Below are positions 22,501-33,787 of a stretch of DNA of 64,000 bases, piece by piece. The first letter of the stretch is position 1; every line of letters starts with the position of its first letter. The notes beneath the pieces were generated by a model. That model was not told the origin of the DNA. It ran no database searches and saw nothing but the letters and a program-made list of their open reading frames with translations. A program made the position numbers and the translations under genes. The stretch is from Bostrychus sinensis (lineage: Eukaryota; Chordata; Actinopteri; Gobiiformes; Eleotridae): the NCBI GenBank assembly GCA_020698575.1, contig CM036252.1:31927659-31991658 (forward strand). Reading direction: 5' to 3'.

Positions 22501-25437
22501 CACGTCTGTCAGCTCCTGCTCCAGCTGGGCCTGGAGAAGAATTCAAATCTGTAGACCATATCTGACACTTTATCATTAGGTTTATGATTGTGTGAGTACC
22601 TTCTTGTGTTTGAGGCGGTTCTTCAAAGGAACACAGGCGTGATCCTGGTGCTCAGAGCTCATACATGTCACACACACAGCCGTGAGGTCATCATGGCACA
22701 CCAGGTCCAGGGAACATGCGTGCTGCTTACACACTCTGTGTCCAATATCATACATGAAATATGAATATGTGCTTCTGGAACCTGTGTCAGGGACATGTTT
22801 ATCTCTGTAATGAGCTTACAGTGAACTGACTCAGAAGGATAACTTGATAAAGGCCAAGTACTGCCACCTGTTGGTCTGCCAAGAGTAGGCAAACATACAG
22901 TTAACTGTGTTCGTAGCCTGGCTCTGTAAAAGGACCCGGGGGTGCAGCGTCCAGGGACTCTTCTCCAGACCTTGAACCAGGATCCTGGTCAGGCATACCA
23001 AGCTGGAGGATTAGCCTATTGTACACGTTTTGAGGTTGATGGTGGAAACCCACCCAGACATGGGGAGGACATGCAAACTCCACACAGAAATGCTCCACAC
23101 AGTCCAGGACTCAAACCCAGGACCTTCTTGCTGTGAGGCGAGAATGCTAACCACTAAGTCACCATGCCGCCAAGTTGTTTTTGTTTACATTTTTTATTTT
23201 GGCCAGCACTAGGCACTAAACATCGCAAATTAGGAATAATCAAGACAGGTTTGGCAACTGACAACCACTCGACCTCATGTGAGTAATATTAGAGCCTGGT
23301 TTGATAACATTAGTGAGAGTGTCAACATTTAGCCATTTTATTTAACGCAGCAGTTAGAATCTATAATTAGCATAAAGGCTAAATGCTACAAAATTTACAT
23401 GTCTAAATTTTATGGTTATGCAGGACAATATACAGACATGTGGCGGACCACAATAGTTTGACACTGCCCTGATTTAATTCATCAGTCACTCTAAATCCTG
23501 CTTTAATCCATACTAACTTTAGCAACTGGACCTGACTCAGATCTGGGTCATATTAATGCAGAGTCATTTTTAAGAAATATATAAACAACAAATATATAAT
23601 AATATATAAATTAAAAATGTTATTTTGCTGCCTTGTAGAAATGAGTGGGATGTTAATGTCATGGGTTCAAGTCTAGACACCAACAAATTGCCAAGTGTCT
23701 CTACCTCCTCTCTCCCCCCATGATTTCCTGTCATTACTTAGCTGTCCTATCTAATAAAAAGGCCTAAAAATATCTAAAAATAATAATAATAATATTAATA
23801 ATTTTAACTGAAAAATTTGCCAGGGTATGAATCATTTTGGGCCTAACAGTAGTAGTACAAAAATGTCTAACTTGCTGTTTTGAATAGGAAGTGTCACACA
23901 GCTGACGATGATTTGTTGCCACAGACTGCAGCGCTGCGGTGAGCGCACAAAGTCACAAAGTGAAAGAGAATGTGAGAAAGCAGAAGGGACATTCCAGTGT
24001 TATAAGTTGTTGACATTCTGTCAGCGAGATCTGCAGACACCAGACCAGACTTGTCTCTGGATTCTGATTGTGTGTTTTATTTGGTATACCATTTGTTTTT
24101 GTCCATACTAGACTTTATGTTTTGTCTTCTGCATCTCATCATATGCAACAAGTTATATCTAACACAAGTGACAAGTGACATAATCCTTTATCCACGAGAC
24201 ACATTTTGACAAACCAAAAGATTGAGCAGAAACAGTTTAATTTCCATTAGGAGTATGTTGGTGTTTTGTGCTCTAGTGTTTCTCTGTTCCAAAACAGCAC
24301 TTTTTCATTATTCCACTAGGGGTGGAGATCAAACTATCATGAGATTTCCCATCAGTGTGGAGCATGATCTCGTGAGTTTAAGGTTGTTTTTTGTTTGTTT
24401 GTTTTTTACCACCGGGCTTCATCTCAGACCAATATGTAGGTTACTATTCCCACAGACTGACCCCTTATAACCAGCAAGTGGCAACATTGTGCTATTTGGC
24501 GTGCAGCCAATGTGCCGTTTAACAGAAAACATCAGGTGTTAGCAAATATGATGGAGTATACCAGTGAAATTCATGAAATTCAAGATGCCCCTGCATCTTA
24601 AATTGGCTGTGGCAGCATTTTGGTTTTCCAGTGGAAGAAAAAAATGTTTTTGGTAAAACCATGAGCAGTATTTACATTCTTTTACTGCATATGATTCATA
24701 AAAATGAAGTTATTGCTATCAAAATGCAGTTTCAGTTATTATTATTAATTTTTTTATGTTTGAATGAAAAAAAGATTATTCAACTTATTAAAAATAGTGT
24801 AAACATCTTGTCTCGTCTGGATCTTGTGAGCCTGATCTCCTGTCTCGTCACGCTCCTAGAATCCACTATTACAGCACACTTCTACTCTTAATGTGACTGA
24901 ACTGAAACCTGTGTAGTGTTTTTAATGATACACTCTCTAGTGGTGACCCAAATAAAATGTCTTTCATCTAAAATGTCTGTGTGTGTGCGCGTGTGTGTGT
25001 TCTGACCTGGCCTGCAGCCGTCTGACGGGCCCCAGCAGCTCGTGCACGAGGAGCTGGGGGTCCTCCCTGTGTGGTCGGACATGCTCAGAGCAGAAAGACT
25101 CCTCACAGTGCAGACAGGAGCTGACCGCCGGGACCCTGCTGCCCCCTGCAGCACACACCCCACACGGGACGTCTCGAAGGGGTGTGCTCTGAGGGGGGCT
25201 CTGTGTGGAGCTCTGTGTGGAGCTCTGGGCAGGGCTGAGCAGGTCTCTCAGCAGCACATTTGTCTTCAGTTCCGGACGTTTGGTGAAGACCTGTTGACAG
25301 AGAGGGCACTTGACCACCAAGGAGCTGTCCCAGTAGGTGTTGAGACAGCTTTTGCAGAAGTTGTGTCCACAGGGAGTGGACACGGGGTCGGTGAAAATGT
25401 CCAAGCAGATGGAGCACTTCGACGCTGTTGAGCCCAT
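16583..25437 (-). CDS. TRIM E3 ubiquitin ligase, bloodthirsty/TRIM39-like, 8 exons
   Basis: Predicted RING-type E3 ligase of 562 aa, probably cytoplasmic and active in innate immune ubiquitin signalling. Coding exons, all with AG/GT borders and matching phases: 25437-25007, 22735-22600, 22530-22435 (96 bp), 18747-18514 (234 bp), 18137-17978, 17904-17878, 17262-17087, 17011-16583. RING: C8, C11, C23, H25, C28, C31, C44, C47. B-box 1 at 92-123, B-box 2 at C146-H176, coiled coil at 190-299, PRY-SPRY from about 364. The 96- and 234-bp coiled-coil exons are the standard sizes of this class. The start is the ATG at 25437, following TTTTGAAA. There are no stops or frameshifts. The tail encodes an acidic SDSDSDSDSE run from a hexanucleotide repeat. 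Orthology to a named TRIM cannot be fixed by eye. Confidence 0.88.
16594..16623. repeat. GAGTCT hexanucleotide repeat within the TRIM last exon
   Basis: Four to five GAGTCT units encode alternating Ser-Asp at the C-terminus, just after the SPRY domain and a few codons before the stop. Confidence 0.9.
18951..19938. mobile_element. Inverted pair of LTR-like repeats (foldback) in a TRIM intron
   Basis: Left arm 18951-19410 and right arm 19501-19938 are inverted copies of about 450 bp, both ending at TGATATCA outside and at ATGAATTTTT inside, with a 90-bp spacer. Read left to right, the right arm has LTR-like content: a CTACATAAGCTG TATA-like word, an ATTAAAGCAACC polyadenylation-like word and an ATATCA end. 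There are several mismatches and indels between arms. The pair could be two solo LTRs inserted head-to-head or a foldback transposon. It lies between coding exons 3 and 4. Confidence 0.75.
19941..20339. mobile_element. MITE with about 50-bp terminal inverted repeats
   Basis: The left end GGCCACGCCC...TTTCCCATTGAC pairs, with mismatches, with the right end (reverse complement GACCACCCCC...TTCCCATAGAC). An internal inverted pair, AGCTCTGTGGTAACTCATG (near 20069) and CATGAGTTACCACAGAGCT (near 20219), extends the symmetry. It directly abuts the foldback at 18951-19938. Confidence 0.65.
20432..20729 (-). mobile_element. tRNA-derived SINE-like repeat
   Basis: Read on the minus strand it begins GGGGGACACGGTGGCAGAACG (A-box-like), then has GTGGGTTCAATCC (B-box-like), GAGAACCCACAG-type body and a (GAAT)n tail. 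Flanking target duplication CTGTATTGC(T/A)TTTA at 20418-20431 and 20730-20743 shows retroposition. It is the same family as 41428-41747 and 57222-57617. Confidence 0.8.
20848..22184 (-). mobile_element. Tc1-like transposon with about 220-bp inverted repeats
   Basis: Minus-strand translation between 21120 and 21560 gives decayed Tc1 transposase sequence in order: FLKYNVNTAFHCEVLEDCM, LYGDADLIIQENL, LLRENLWSVVQRKVRD and NTDELKASVRATWAS, with stops and frame changes. The flanks 20848-21085 and 21955-22184 are long inverted repeats (TACAGGTGCTAT...; GATAGCACCTGTG). The catalytic region is degenerate (a DDE residue region reads IIQENL), so it is inactive. It lies in the intron between TRIM exons 3 and 4. 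Confidence 0.8.
22880..23175 (-). mobile_element. tRNA-derived SINE-like repeat (TRIM intron 1)
   Basis: The minus strand begins GGCGGCATGGTGACTTAGTGG and has a B-box-like CTGGGTTTGAGTCC, then the GTGTGGAGTTTGCATGTCC body typical of this fish repeat family. The 3' part is replaced or diverged. No target duplication was found. Confidence 0.65.
23620..23790 (+). mobile_element. Short SINE-like repeat (TRIM intron 1)
   Basis: TCATGGGTTCAAGTCTAG resembles a pol III B box and is followed by a TCTCTCCCCCCATGATTTCC tail-type sequence and an A+T-rich end. It is a different family from the 300-bp SINEs. Confidence 0.4.
23800..24960. other. TRIM intron 1, no further feature seen
   Basis: A+T-rich intronic DNA with short ORFs only. 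Nothing recognised. Confidence 0.5.
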
Positions 25438-25476
25438 TTTCAAAAACAAGTAAATGCTGCAGATCTAGTACATGCG

Positions 25477-25483
25477 CTTTTAT
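25477..25483 (-). promoter_or_regulatory. TATA-like box upstream of the TRIM start
   Basis: ATAAAAG on the minus strand, 40 nt before the ATG. A start site 25-30 nt downstream would leave a very short leader, so this is only a candidate. Confidence 0.3.
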
Positions 25484-25612
25484 GCCCAGTGTCAGCTGAC
25501 CGCACCTGGGAAAGTCCCTCAGACGATAATGAAAATAAAGCAACAGGGTCACGCGATGTTCACAAACGTTTAAACAGTGATGTAACATTTTCAAGAAAAA
25601 AACAGACAGGGA

Positions 25613-25633
25613 GAAAATGAAAGAGAAACTGAA
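25613..25633 (-). promoter_or_regulatory. ISRE/IRF-like element upstream of the TRIM gene
   Basis: The plus strand reads GAAA-AT-GAAA-GA-GAAA-CT-GAA: three complete GAAA blocks and a partial fourth, each separated by exactly 2 nt. The interferon-stimulated response element / IRF consensus is GAAANNGAAA. It lies about 180 bp upstream of the TRIM start codon, in a normal promoter position and orientation-independent. This suggests interferon induction, as in many fish TRIM genes. Confidence 0.55.
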
Positions 25634-26025
25634 GGGTAAGTCCTGAAACAGAGCGGGCTTTCCACTGGGCACGTTTTTTTCTGCACCATCAAAGATATTT
25701 TTATGTTTAGTCTAGCGTTTTAGCACTTAGAAAAAGTACTAAAGCTCTCCAAGACTGCAGGAATTCACATTAAGAAGGGTGCTTTCTGTCACACAAGAAT
25801 CAAACCCACAAAGGAAGCTGAGGCTCAGTTCTCTCTGACAGAGGAACATGTGGATCTGGTCAAAATGCTGCACAGAACATTTTTGAAACTTTATTTGTAT
25901 AGAACTTTACAACAGTAACAGCCAAACCAAAGTGCTTTCTATAATTGCAATAATAAAAAGGACAGAAATAACTAAAACAAGTAACTTTTTAAAACAAGAG
26001 TAAAAATATGTGTTTAACTACTTCG

Positions 26026-27414
26026 CGCATAGTAGTCACCAAAAAAAAAAAAAAAAAACCTATCTCGTAATTACAAGAAACTATCTCGTAATTACGAGAA
26101 AATAAGTCGTAATTATGAGATAGTTTTTCTCGTAATTACGAGATAAAGATCAACTTTAGGACATTGAATGGCGCCCGTCACAGTAACCAGTATGAGACAA
26201 AGGTTTTTTAGCAATAGGATGTAAATACATGGAATGCCCTGCCAGCCTCTGTTGTAACTGCTCTAAGTCTGAACAGCTTCAAATCACGACTTGATCAACT
26301 CTGGAAACACCACCCATGCTACTTTAACTGGGAAGATAACTCCTTTAGTTACTTCGAACCCAGTATGTCACAAATCACAAACATTATGAAGTATGAAGTT
26401 CAGCTCAAGATCTGGTCATAGAGGCCACAGGGCCTGCGACCAGAAAGCACCTCAGTAACCTAAGTAAGTAAGTCATCACAGCTTAAGTGGCCAGAGAGTT
26501 TTGCCTGAACCTCCAGGGGCCTCAGTAGGCTAATTGAGGTAATTATTCCTGTCAATTAATCAATTATTTTGATATTTTTTTATTTGGGCTTTATAACAAT
26601 GAAGCTTGGACATTAAATGGCTATCCACTTATCATCCACTATCCACTTAGCATGCGGGAAACTACCAGCTAGCTTACTATGGAAGCTCATAGTAGTCACC
26701 AAAATAAAAAAAACTATCTCGTAATTACGAGAAACTATCTCATAATTATGAGGAAAAACTATCTCGTAATTACGAGATAGTTTTTTTTTTGTTTTTGTTT
26801 TTTGGTGACTACTATACGGAAGGGCATAGTAGTCACCAAAAAAAAAAGCCCAAAATAAAAAAATATCAAAATAATTGATTAATTGACAGGAATAATTACC
26901 TCAATTAGCCTACTGAGGCCCCTGGAGGGTCGGGCAAAACTCTCTGGCCACTTAAGCTGTGATGACTTACTTACTTAGGTTACTGAGGTGCTTTCTGGTC
27001 GCAGGCCCTGTGGCCTCTATGACCAGATCTTGAGCTGAACTTCATACTTCATAATGTTTGTAATTTGCGACATACTGGGTTCGAAGTAACTAAAGGAGTT
27101 ATCTTCCCAGTTAAAGTAGCATGGGTGGTGTTTCCAGAGTTGATCAAGTCGTGATTTGAAGCTGTTCAGACGTAGAGCAGTTACAACAGAGGCTGGCAGG
27201 GCATTCCATGTATTTACATCCTATTGCTAAAAAATCTTTGTCTCATACTGGTTACTGTGACGGGCGCCATTCAATGTCCTAAAGGGTACTTGATTTTTAT
27301 CTCGTAATTATGAGAAACTATCTCGTAATTATGAGAAAATAAGTCGTAATTACGAGATAGTTTCTCGTAATTACGAGATAGTTTTTTTTTTTTTTTTGGT
27401 GACTACTATGCGCT
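26026..27414. mobile_element. 1.4-kb foldback element with CTCGTAATTACGAG motifs
   Basis: The outer ends are inverted (GCATAGTAGTCACCAAAA at 26028; TTTTGGTGACTACTATGC at 27397). Left arm 26160-26590 and right arm 26835-27280 are long inverted copies. Between and outside them are clusters of the 14-bp perfect palindrome CTCGTAATTACGAG and one-base variants. A small nested inverted unit with the same GCATAGTAGTCACC ends occupies about 26684-26840. The arms contain a LINE ORF2 C-terminal relic (NSFKSRLDQLWKHHPC), so LINE sequence was incorporated and then duplicated in inverted orientation. Confidence 0.8.
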
Positions 27415-27429
27415 TCCGTAGTTTTTAGC

Positions 27430-27565
27430 TTAGCTTTGAACAAAGGTAGATCCAGGATGGTCCATGACTCAAGTGGTAAAGTGTTCCAAAGTCTGGGACT
27501 GGCTCCAGCAAACAAATGCTCGTCCCACTGTTTGCATTTGGACCTGGGGACCTCCAGCATGGAGC
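27430..27565 (-). pseudogene. LINE ORF2 C-terminal relic
   Basis: Minus-strand translation gives DEHLFAGASPRLWNTLPLE and FKAKLKT, the A-P-LWN-LPL ... FK--LKT signature at the end of L2/Rex1-like LINE ORF2. It directly abuts the foldback element. Confidence 0.55.
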
Positions 27566-28224
27566 TATATTTGTCTCATTAAAATAAATTGATGAAAAAT
27601 TCAAATGAACAACAATAATGCAACAATAAATGTATTGATGCAGTTAGAATGACTTATTCAAAATGCCTAATTTGTGACTTGCATGCACCAATTTTTTTAA
27701 ATAAATTCTAATTTGCAAATATATTATTTGCAGTTATTTCACAAATCAATTATGTTTGTCATTTATAAATCTGTAGTTTTGCATGTGAATAGTCTAATCT
27801 GCATTTGTGGATTGCTCCATTTGTGCATTCATCTCCTCTGCACATTTGTATCTTTTTGAGACATTTGTCCCACATTTTGAGGCAGCAAGATTTATTCACA
27901 AAAGACCAATGACAACCACTGGGGGTACGCAGCTATATTGTAATTTGCAAATATATCAGTTATATTTATTTCAAAATGATTTGTGTTTTTCATTCATAAA
28001 TCAGCATTTTGTGGGTAAATAGTTGATTATGCATTTGTGGATTGCCCTATGTGTGCATTCAGCCCTTCTAATACGCGAATTCATCACTTCTGCACTTGTG
28101 GATAATTTTGAGAAATTTTTTCCATGTTTTGAAACAGCTTTGGATTGATTCAAAGGAAATCCTGTTCCACTGTCAACCACTGGGGGCAGTGTTGGTGTTT
28201 TCACTGATGTCTTTGGGTACAGAC

Positions 28225-29068
28225 TGTGACGGTTTGGCCCTACAACAATGTGTTTCTTTTCTCTTTATTATTTTATTTTATGTATTTTAGTTCTTTTATT
28301 TTAGTTTTTGTGTGGGGTGCCAGCCAGGTCTCTCTCCTGACATATAAGATTTTGATTTAAGATGTTTGTTAGTTCAGGTACAGTCAGTCCATCAACCGCA
28401 CACAAGGACATACACTCAAAATGCATACCCTTCTCATAAAATCAAAATGACAAACAGAGCACATCAAAAGCAAATTCGTTTTTGTTTTCTTTTTTGAATG
28501 TATTGAAAGACATTGACAACAAATAATACACACTCCATAGAATAAGCTTGAAAGGCTGAAAAAGTCCGTTCAAAAGTTCATATTTCAAATGTCCAAAAAT
28601 CACAGAAACACTCCAATTCCCATCAGCCTCGGGAGCCAGCACTCCAGCACTTCCGGCTTGAGCCCCCCCTTCCCCAGCAAAAACTCCACAATTTGGGTCA
28701 GTCCGAGTCTGAGTCACGTGTGCGATGACGCAGTGGGGTCCTGACATGCGCAGCAGAGTGGATGGAGTGAGAGGACGGAGTTGGATGTGTTCAGGAGGTA
28801 GCGGCAATCGTGAGAGGCTACACGTCTCGGTGTTTGCGATGCTCGTGCTGCGCTGTGGCTGCTACGCACGGGGCTCATTGGCACGGCCGTTTTATGGAAA
28901 TCAGGAAGGAGAAGATTGAACTGTGGCGCGAGCCGGGGACGAATCAGGGAACGGTGCAGTGGTTACGCGTTGTGGGAGTGGTAGGCATGTTTTTTTTTTT
29001 TTTTTTTTTTGTATATTTTACTGAATAGGATGACATGCTACTTGTGCCCAACAAGGCAGGTTGTCACA
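28225..29068 (+). repeat. TG...CA-ended repeat (solo-LTR-like), copy 1
   Basis: It begins TGTGAC and ends GTCACA, flanked by AGAC and TGAC (an imperfect 4-bp duplication at best). It is highly similar, in the same orientation, to 32262-33727 and holds about 70 bp (near 28920-28990) absent there. It ends in a T run of about 20 nt and TATATTTTACTGAATAGG. No ORF of note. LTR, rather than DNA-transposon, identity is inferred from the TG...CA ends. Confidence 0.6.
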
Positions 29069-29373
29069 TGACTAACCACGGTCAGAGCTTACGTGAGTCG
29101 AATCATGGCAGGATGTCAGCCTATCCACAGTAACCTGAGCTTATATGTTAATAATATGTTGGAGTTAGAATACCAGTTACTTATAACATGTATACATGTT
29201 GTGGATGCTCTTGAAGCAAACTGTGCTCAGACTCCTGTTTACTCCTCCAGACCTCCAGCTGCAGACTGTGAGTCTGAAACCAACAGGTCCCACAGTTTTG
29301 GTGACAGCGCCATCTGCTGTTTGATCTCACAGCACCCACATTTTAGACCTCAATATACTGTACCCCCATTTTA

Positions 29374-29569
29374 AAAAGTACGTTGCTCCTGTTAAGTGAC
29401 TAAAGTGTCCCTGTCACAAAACAGACGTATACCTTCATAGTTTTTCTACTTTTTTTTTCTTTCTTTTGCATAAATCTTTTAATTAACTTGTGCCCTGGTC
29501 ATAAATACCAAATATTTAATTATTTTCAGAATGTTAACCCTTTTTATGCCAGTATATGTAATAGCATCT

Positions 29570-29621
<52 letters not shown>

Positions 29622-30200
29622 TAATATTCTCAAAGCAAAGTGGATTTTTTAGGGGGTTTATTACAGCCTCGGGTATGTCAAAGCTTTATATTTTGGGATT
29701 TTTTTTTTTTTTCCTGTGCTATGTAGGATCGGAAAAAAAACTTCCATTAAAACCCATTTTAATCCCATTTACAAAAAAAAAAAAAGGTTAACGGTATATG
29801 TTTTTATCATCTTTTTTTGACAGGGACACTTTTGCCCCTGAACAGGAGCAAGATGTAGTTAGAGAGTGTAAAAATGAAGTATTAGAATATCGACATTAGT
29901 GATAAAATACACATCTGAGCCAGTAACAATGTAACTTTTTAAAATTTGTGACCAAAAGAATACAAAAGTGTCCTTTTCAAATTTTTATTACTGTATTATT
30001 ATATTATTATTGTTGTTGTTGTTGTTATTTATTTATAACTTTGTAGTGGTTCTTATCTTTTCTATGAAATTTGGCTCTGGTGTGTATTTCTTATGTTAAT
30101 ATTCTAAACACAAATCTATTACTTCATTTTTACACTCTCTAACTTAATTTGTTACATTGCTCCTGTTAAGTGACAAAAGTATCCCCGTCAAAAAAAAAAA
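29374..30200. mobile_element. MITE pair sharing inverted repeats
   Basis: TTGCTCCTGTTAAGTGAC occurs at 29380 and 30157 in direct orientation and inverted at about 29837-29853 (GAACAGGAGCAA). Its neighbours GACAGGGACACTTTTG and CAAAAGTATCCCCGTC extend this. A second inverted pair, AGTTAGAGAGTGTAAAAATG and CATTTTTACACTCTCTAACT, extends the symmetry of 29812-30200. It includes a T run of about 46 nt near 29574-29620. Confidence 0.6.
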
Positions 30201-32261
30201 TAAAAAATTATTTAATACCAAAGTTAATCCATATTCCCAAAAATGTTATTTAAAGATACCTTTTTCCTGTGTTACAGAGACAGGTTGCAGCTGTATGTGA
30301 ACCTCACTTCTCATACCTTGAATGAATGTTGACATTAGTAATAGTGTTAGATTTGCTGCATATAATTTCAAATTGGCCTACTACCTAGAAGACTAATAAT
30401 GGCTAGGGTTAGACTGTGTAAAGGGAGAGTGAAGTCAGACAGCAGAGGATGGTGGTGGTGTTAGATGACTCTGGTGAGGAAGATGAAGAGGACAACGCCA
30501 GAGCAGAGGACAGGTTTTGTGGTTTTCAGGGAGGAGTTGAGACAGGCTGTGGGTGGCCAGGAGGTGACTGAACAAACACAGCTAACGAGTTTTTACCAAA
30601 TGCTGGGATCCTTCCTTCAGATCCTACTTTGAAGCAAAGCCGAGTGACCTGCTAATGCCACATGTGAACACTTTTGGAGAATGCTCAGGAGCGTCTGTTA
30701 TGTGATCAAATATTGCACCTTAAAAACATGGATCTATTTTTTTTTATTAAATTTATTCTTTATGGGTAGAAAGTGGTCAAACAGCAGAACATGTCCTCAG
30801 GTCTGTACATTTTAGTACAAACAATCTTACAGGAATACATAAAAAATGTCAAATTTAAAAAAAAAAAAAAGTATCATTAGCTTACCAAAAGTACATCAAC
30901 ACAATGATATAATTACAGCAAAATAAGTAAAAAAATTCAGAAACTAGCAAAAAAAATCATTAGACTTTTTTTTAAATGACTTTCCTCAGTCAGCAAAGCT
31001 CTAAAATGTGCTTTTTAATGTGTGGGGGTAGTAATGTATATTTTCACTTGGAAGAACTTTTATATTATGTTTAAATTTGTCTTAATTGCTAAATAAAGTT
31101 TGCAAAAAGTGAAAGTGGTTGCAGTGCATTGTGGGAAATTTGTAGCAAGGTGATGTCGTGAAGGAGACGAGCTCTGAACGACGTGGGGGATTTAACGATT
31201 TGGAGCAGCACTTGGCAAGGTGCTGATGACATGGATCACTCTGAAGTGGTTCAGCTGTGAAGGATCCTGGCCCAGTGTGGTCATGTGATCTGTGTAGCTG
31301 TGTGGCAGATCCCACCCCCTGCACGCACAGTTTTAGCCCTTCTCATCAGACGGGACACATACTGAATCCAGGTGTACGACAAACGGACCATAGAACTCTT
31401 TTATCTCAACTGTCATCAGCCTTTTAAACAAAGTACAGAGACCTGTGGTAAAAACTTTGCTGCACTTTACTGTGACTGTTGTATGTAAATGTATGTTTTA
31501 TACTTTTATATCTTACACCATAGGCACTAATGCTCTTCTTTCTTTTTCTGTGTTCTGTTGTGCGTTATATGCAGATTGTTGTCACTAATGGCTGCACAAA
31601 AATTGCCCTGCACGGATCTAATAAAGTATTGATTAAAAAGGGCACCAGCGTCTACTGTGTTGTAAAGACTGAGCCAAAACCCTCAAGCAGGCAGACACAA
31701 CAGGTCAAGTTTAACAAGGTTTATTGTCCAAAAAGATGGCAGGAAGTAGGAAAAATTTACATTGTAGACGGGGTTAATAGTGGAGGAACTGAGGAGTTGA
31801 GGCTTTGAGGAAGGGAAGTTTTGAGAAATGGGATTTCACCCAACAACTTGTCTTTCTTTTACATGATCAAAACCATGATGACACTCTTTGGTCATGGGTT
31901 TACTGACTCATCATTCTTTTTAGTCCCATGATTTGGCAGTCTCTGTCAAAAAGAACTCACTAAAGTGGTTAAATAGTTAAGGAAACTGATCAGCCTTAGA
32001 GCAGGCTCAGTTCAGTTGTATTTATATAGAATGATATCACAATAAATCTATATCAAATAGATTGTACAAGGCATAAAGGAACAAACAAAATTAACAAACA
32101 GGCAAAAAAAAAAAAAAAAAAAAACAGCACCAGACAACATCCCCTGTCCATAGACCCTCCATCTTGGTAAGAAAAAACTCAAATATAACCCAGCTATGGG
32201 AAAAAAAGAAAACTCACAGAGAACCTCAGGAGGGATAGATGGGTACAACACTCATTCATAT
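30201..32261. other. Gene-free stretch
   Basis: No supported gene. A short acidic coding-like run (DDSGEEDEEDNA) near 30460-30495 is followed by stops and could be a transposase relic; I cannot assign it. Remaining sequence is A+T-rich with short homopolymers. Confidence 0.4.
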
Positions 32262-33727
32262 TGTGACATTTGACAGATTATTTTATTTTATTTATTTTAG
32301 TTATTTTATTTTAGTTTTTGTGTGGGGTGCCAGCCAGGTCTCTCTCCTGACATATAAGATTTTTTTATTGTTGTTGTTAAGTAAGTTTTTATGTTTGTTA
32401 GTTCAGGTACAGTCAGTCCATCAACCGCACACAAGGACATACACTCAAAATGCATACCCTTCTTATAAAATCAAAATGACAAACAGAGCACATCAAAAGC
32501 AAATTCGATTTTGTTTTCTTTTTTGAATGTATTGAAAGACATTGACAACAAATAATACACACTCCAGAGAATAAGCTTGAAAGGCTGAAAAAGTCCGTTC
32601 AAAAGTTCATATTTCAAATGTCCAAAAATCACAGAAACACTCCAATTCCCATCAGCCTCGGGAGCCAGCACTCCAGCACTTCCGGCTTGAGCCCCCCCTT
32701 CCCCAGCAAAAACTCCACAATTTGGGCCAATTCCGAGTCTGAGTCACGTGTGCGATGACGCAGTGGGGTCCTGACCAGTGTTGCCAGATTGGGCGGTTTC
32801 CCTTCTACTTTTGCTCTCTCTTGGCGGAAAAAAATAGCGTAGGGCGGGTGTGTAATATTTGGGCTATTTTTAGACTTATGGGGCGGGATTTTGAAAATGT
32901 AAAATAAACTTATTTTAATAATATTTTTAAATTTCCTGATCAATAATTGTATATATTTGCTGGTTATTGGTGAATAAAATTAATTTGTAAAATAGAAGTA
33001 GTAATATTAGTGTCATTGGTTGTCAATCACATGTCTAATTATGGATCTCTGGTTGGTTGAAAAAAGTAAACACTCTGCAGCCCTGTGAGCGTGGACGGGC
33101 CAACAGTGTTTCCTCTCAAGCTTGGAGTTTTAGCGTTTAGCAAGCTGCAGAAGTGGGGGAAATACAAGAAATCGTACAGGAAGGAGACTGACCCAGAGCT
33201 AAAAATGTGGATCGCTCCTGTCCCTGAGGAGTGCAAGCATGTGAGAGAGCTATTTGTTTTTCTGATTACACTCATTGTGGAGACTGTTTATTACTTTTTC
33301 CATTGGCAGTTGTGAAGTTTTGTGTGCTCAAAATATGCTATTTCATATGTATTACAGTTTTAACATTAAGATTGTAGAATAGTTGTGATTTCGGCGGGGT
33401 TTTATTGCATTTGGCGGGTTTTACGTTATATTTGGGCTGGAAACTGTCAGTCAGATCTAGCAACCCTGGTCCTGACATGCGCAGCAGAGTGGATGGAGTG
33501 AGAGGACGGAGTTGGATGTGTTCAGGAGGTAACGCAATCGCGAGAGGTTACACGTCTCGTCTTTGAGGCGCTCGTGCTGCGCTGTGGCTGCTACGCACGG
33601 GGCTCATTGGCACGGCCGTTTTATGGAAACCAGGAAGGAGAAGATTGTTTTTTTTTTGGGGTTTTTTTTGTATATTTTACTGAATAGGATGACATGCTAC
33701 TTGTGCCCAACAAGGCAGGTTGTCACA
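32262..33727 (+). repeat. TG...CA-ended repeat, copy 2, split by a hAT insertion
   Basis: Same repeat as 28225-29068. It begins TGTGAC, ends GTCACA and is flanked by ATAT on both sides (32258-32261 and 33728-33731), a plausible 4-bp target duplication. A 693-bp hAT element interrupts it at 32776. Confidence 0.65.
32776..33468. mobile_element. hAT element inserted in TG...CA repeat copy 2
   Basis: It starts CAGTGTTGCCAGATTGGG and ends with the reverse complement of CAGGGTTGCTAGATC. The 8-bp target duplication GTCCTGAC is exact (32768-32775 and 33469-33476). Copy 1 of the host repeat (28725-28745) has the uninterrupted sequence GGGGTCCTGACATGCGC, a true empty site. The internal ORF 33085-33315 contains KWGKYKKSYRKETDPELKMW, like the BED-type N-terminal region of some hAT transposases, so it is a deletion derivative of an autonomous element. 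Confidence 0.9.
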
Positions 33728-33787
33728 ATATGTACAGTAAAATAAAATCTGTAAGGATGCAGCAGGTGGGGAAGGGTTCATTAGGAC

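Noticed and set aside
25042..25431. Plus-strand ORF of 129 codons
   Set aside because: Antisense of the TRIM RING exon.
26026..27414. Foldback treated as an assembly artefact
   Set aside because: The arms differ by substitutions and end in element-like inverted termini, so a real palindromic repeat is likelier, though long reads would settle it.
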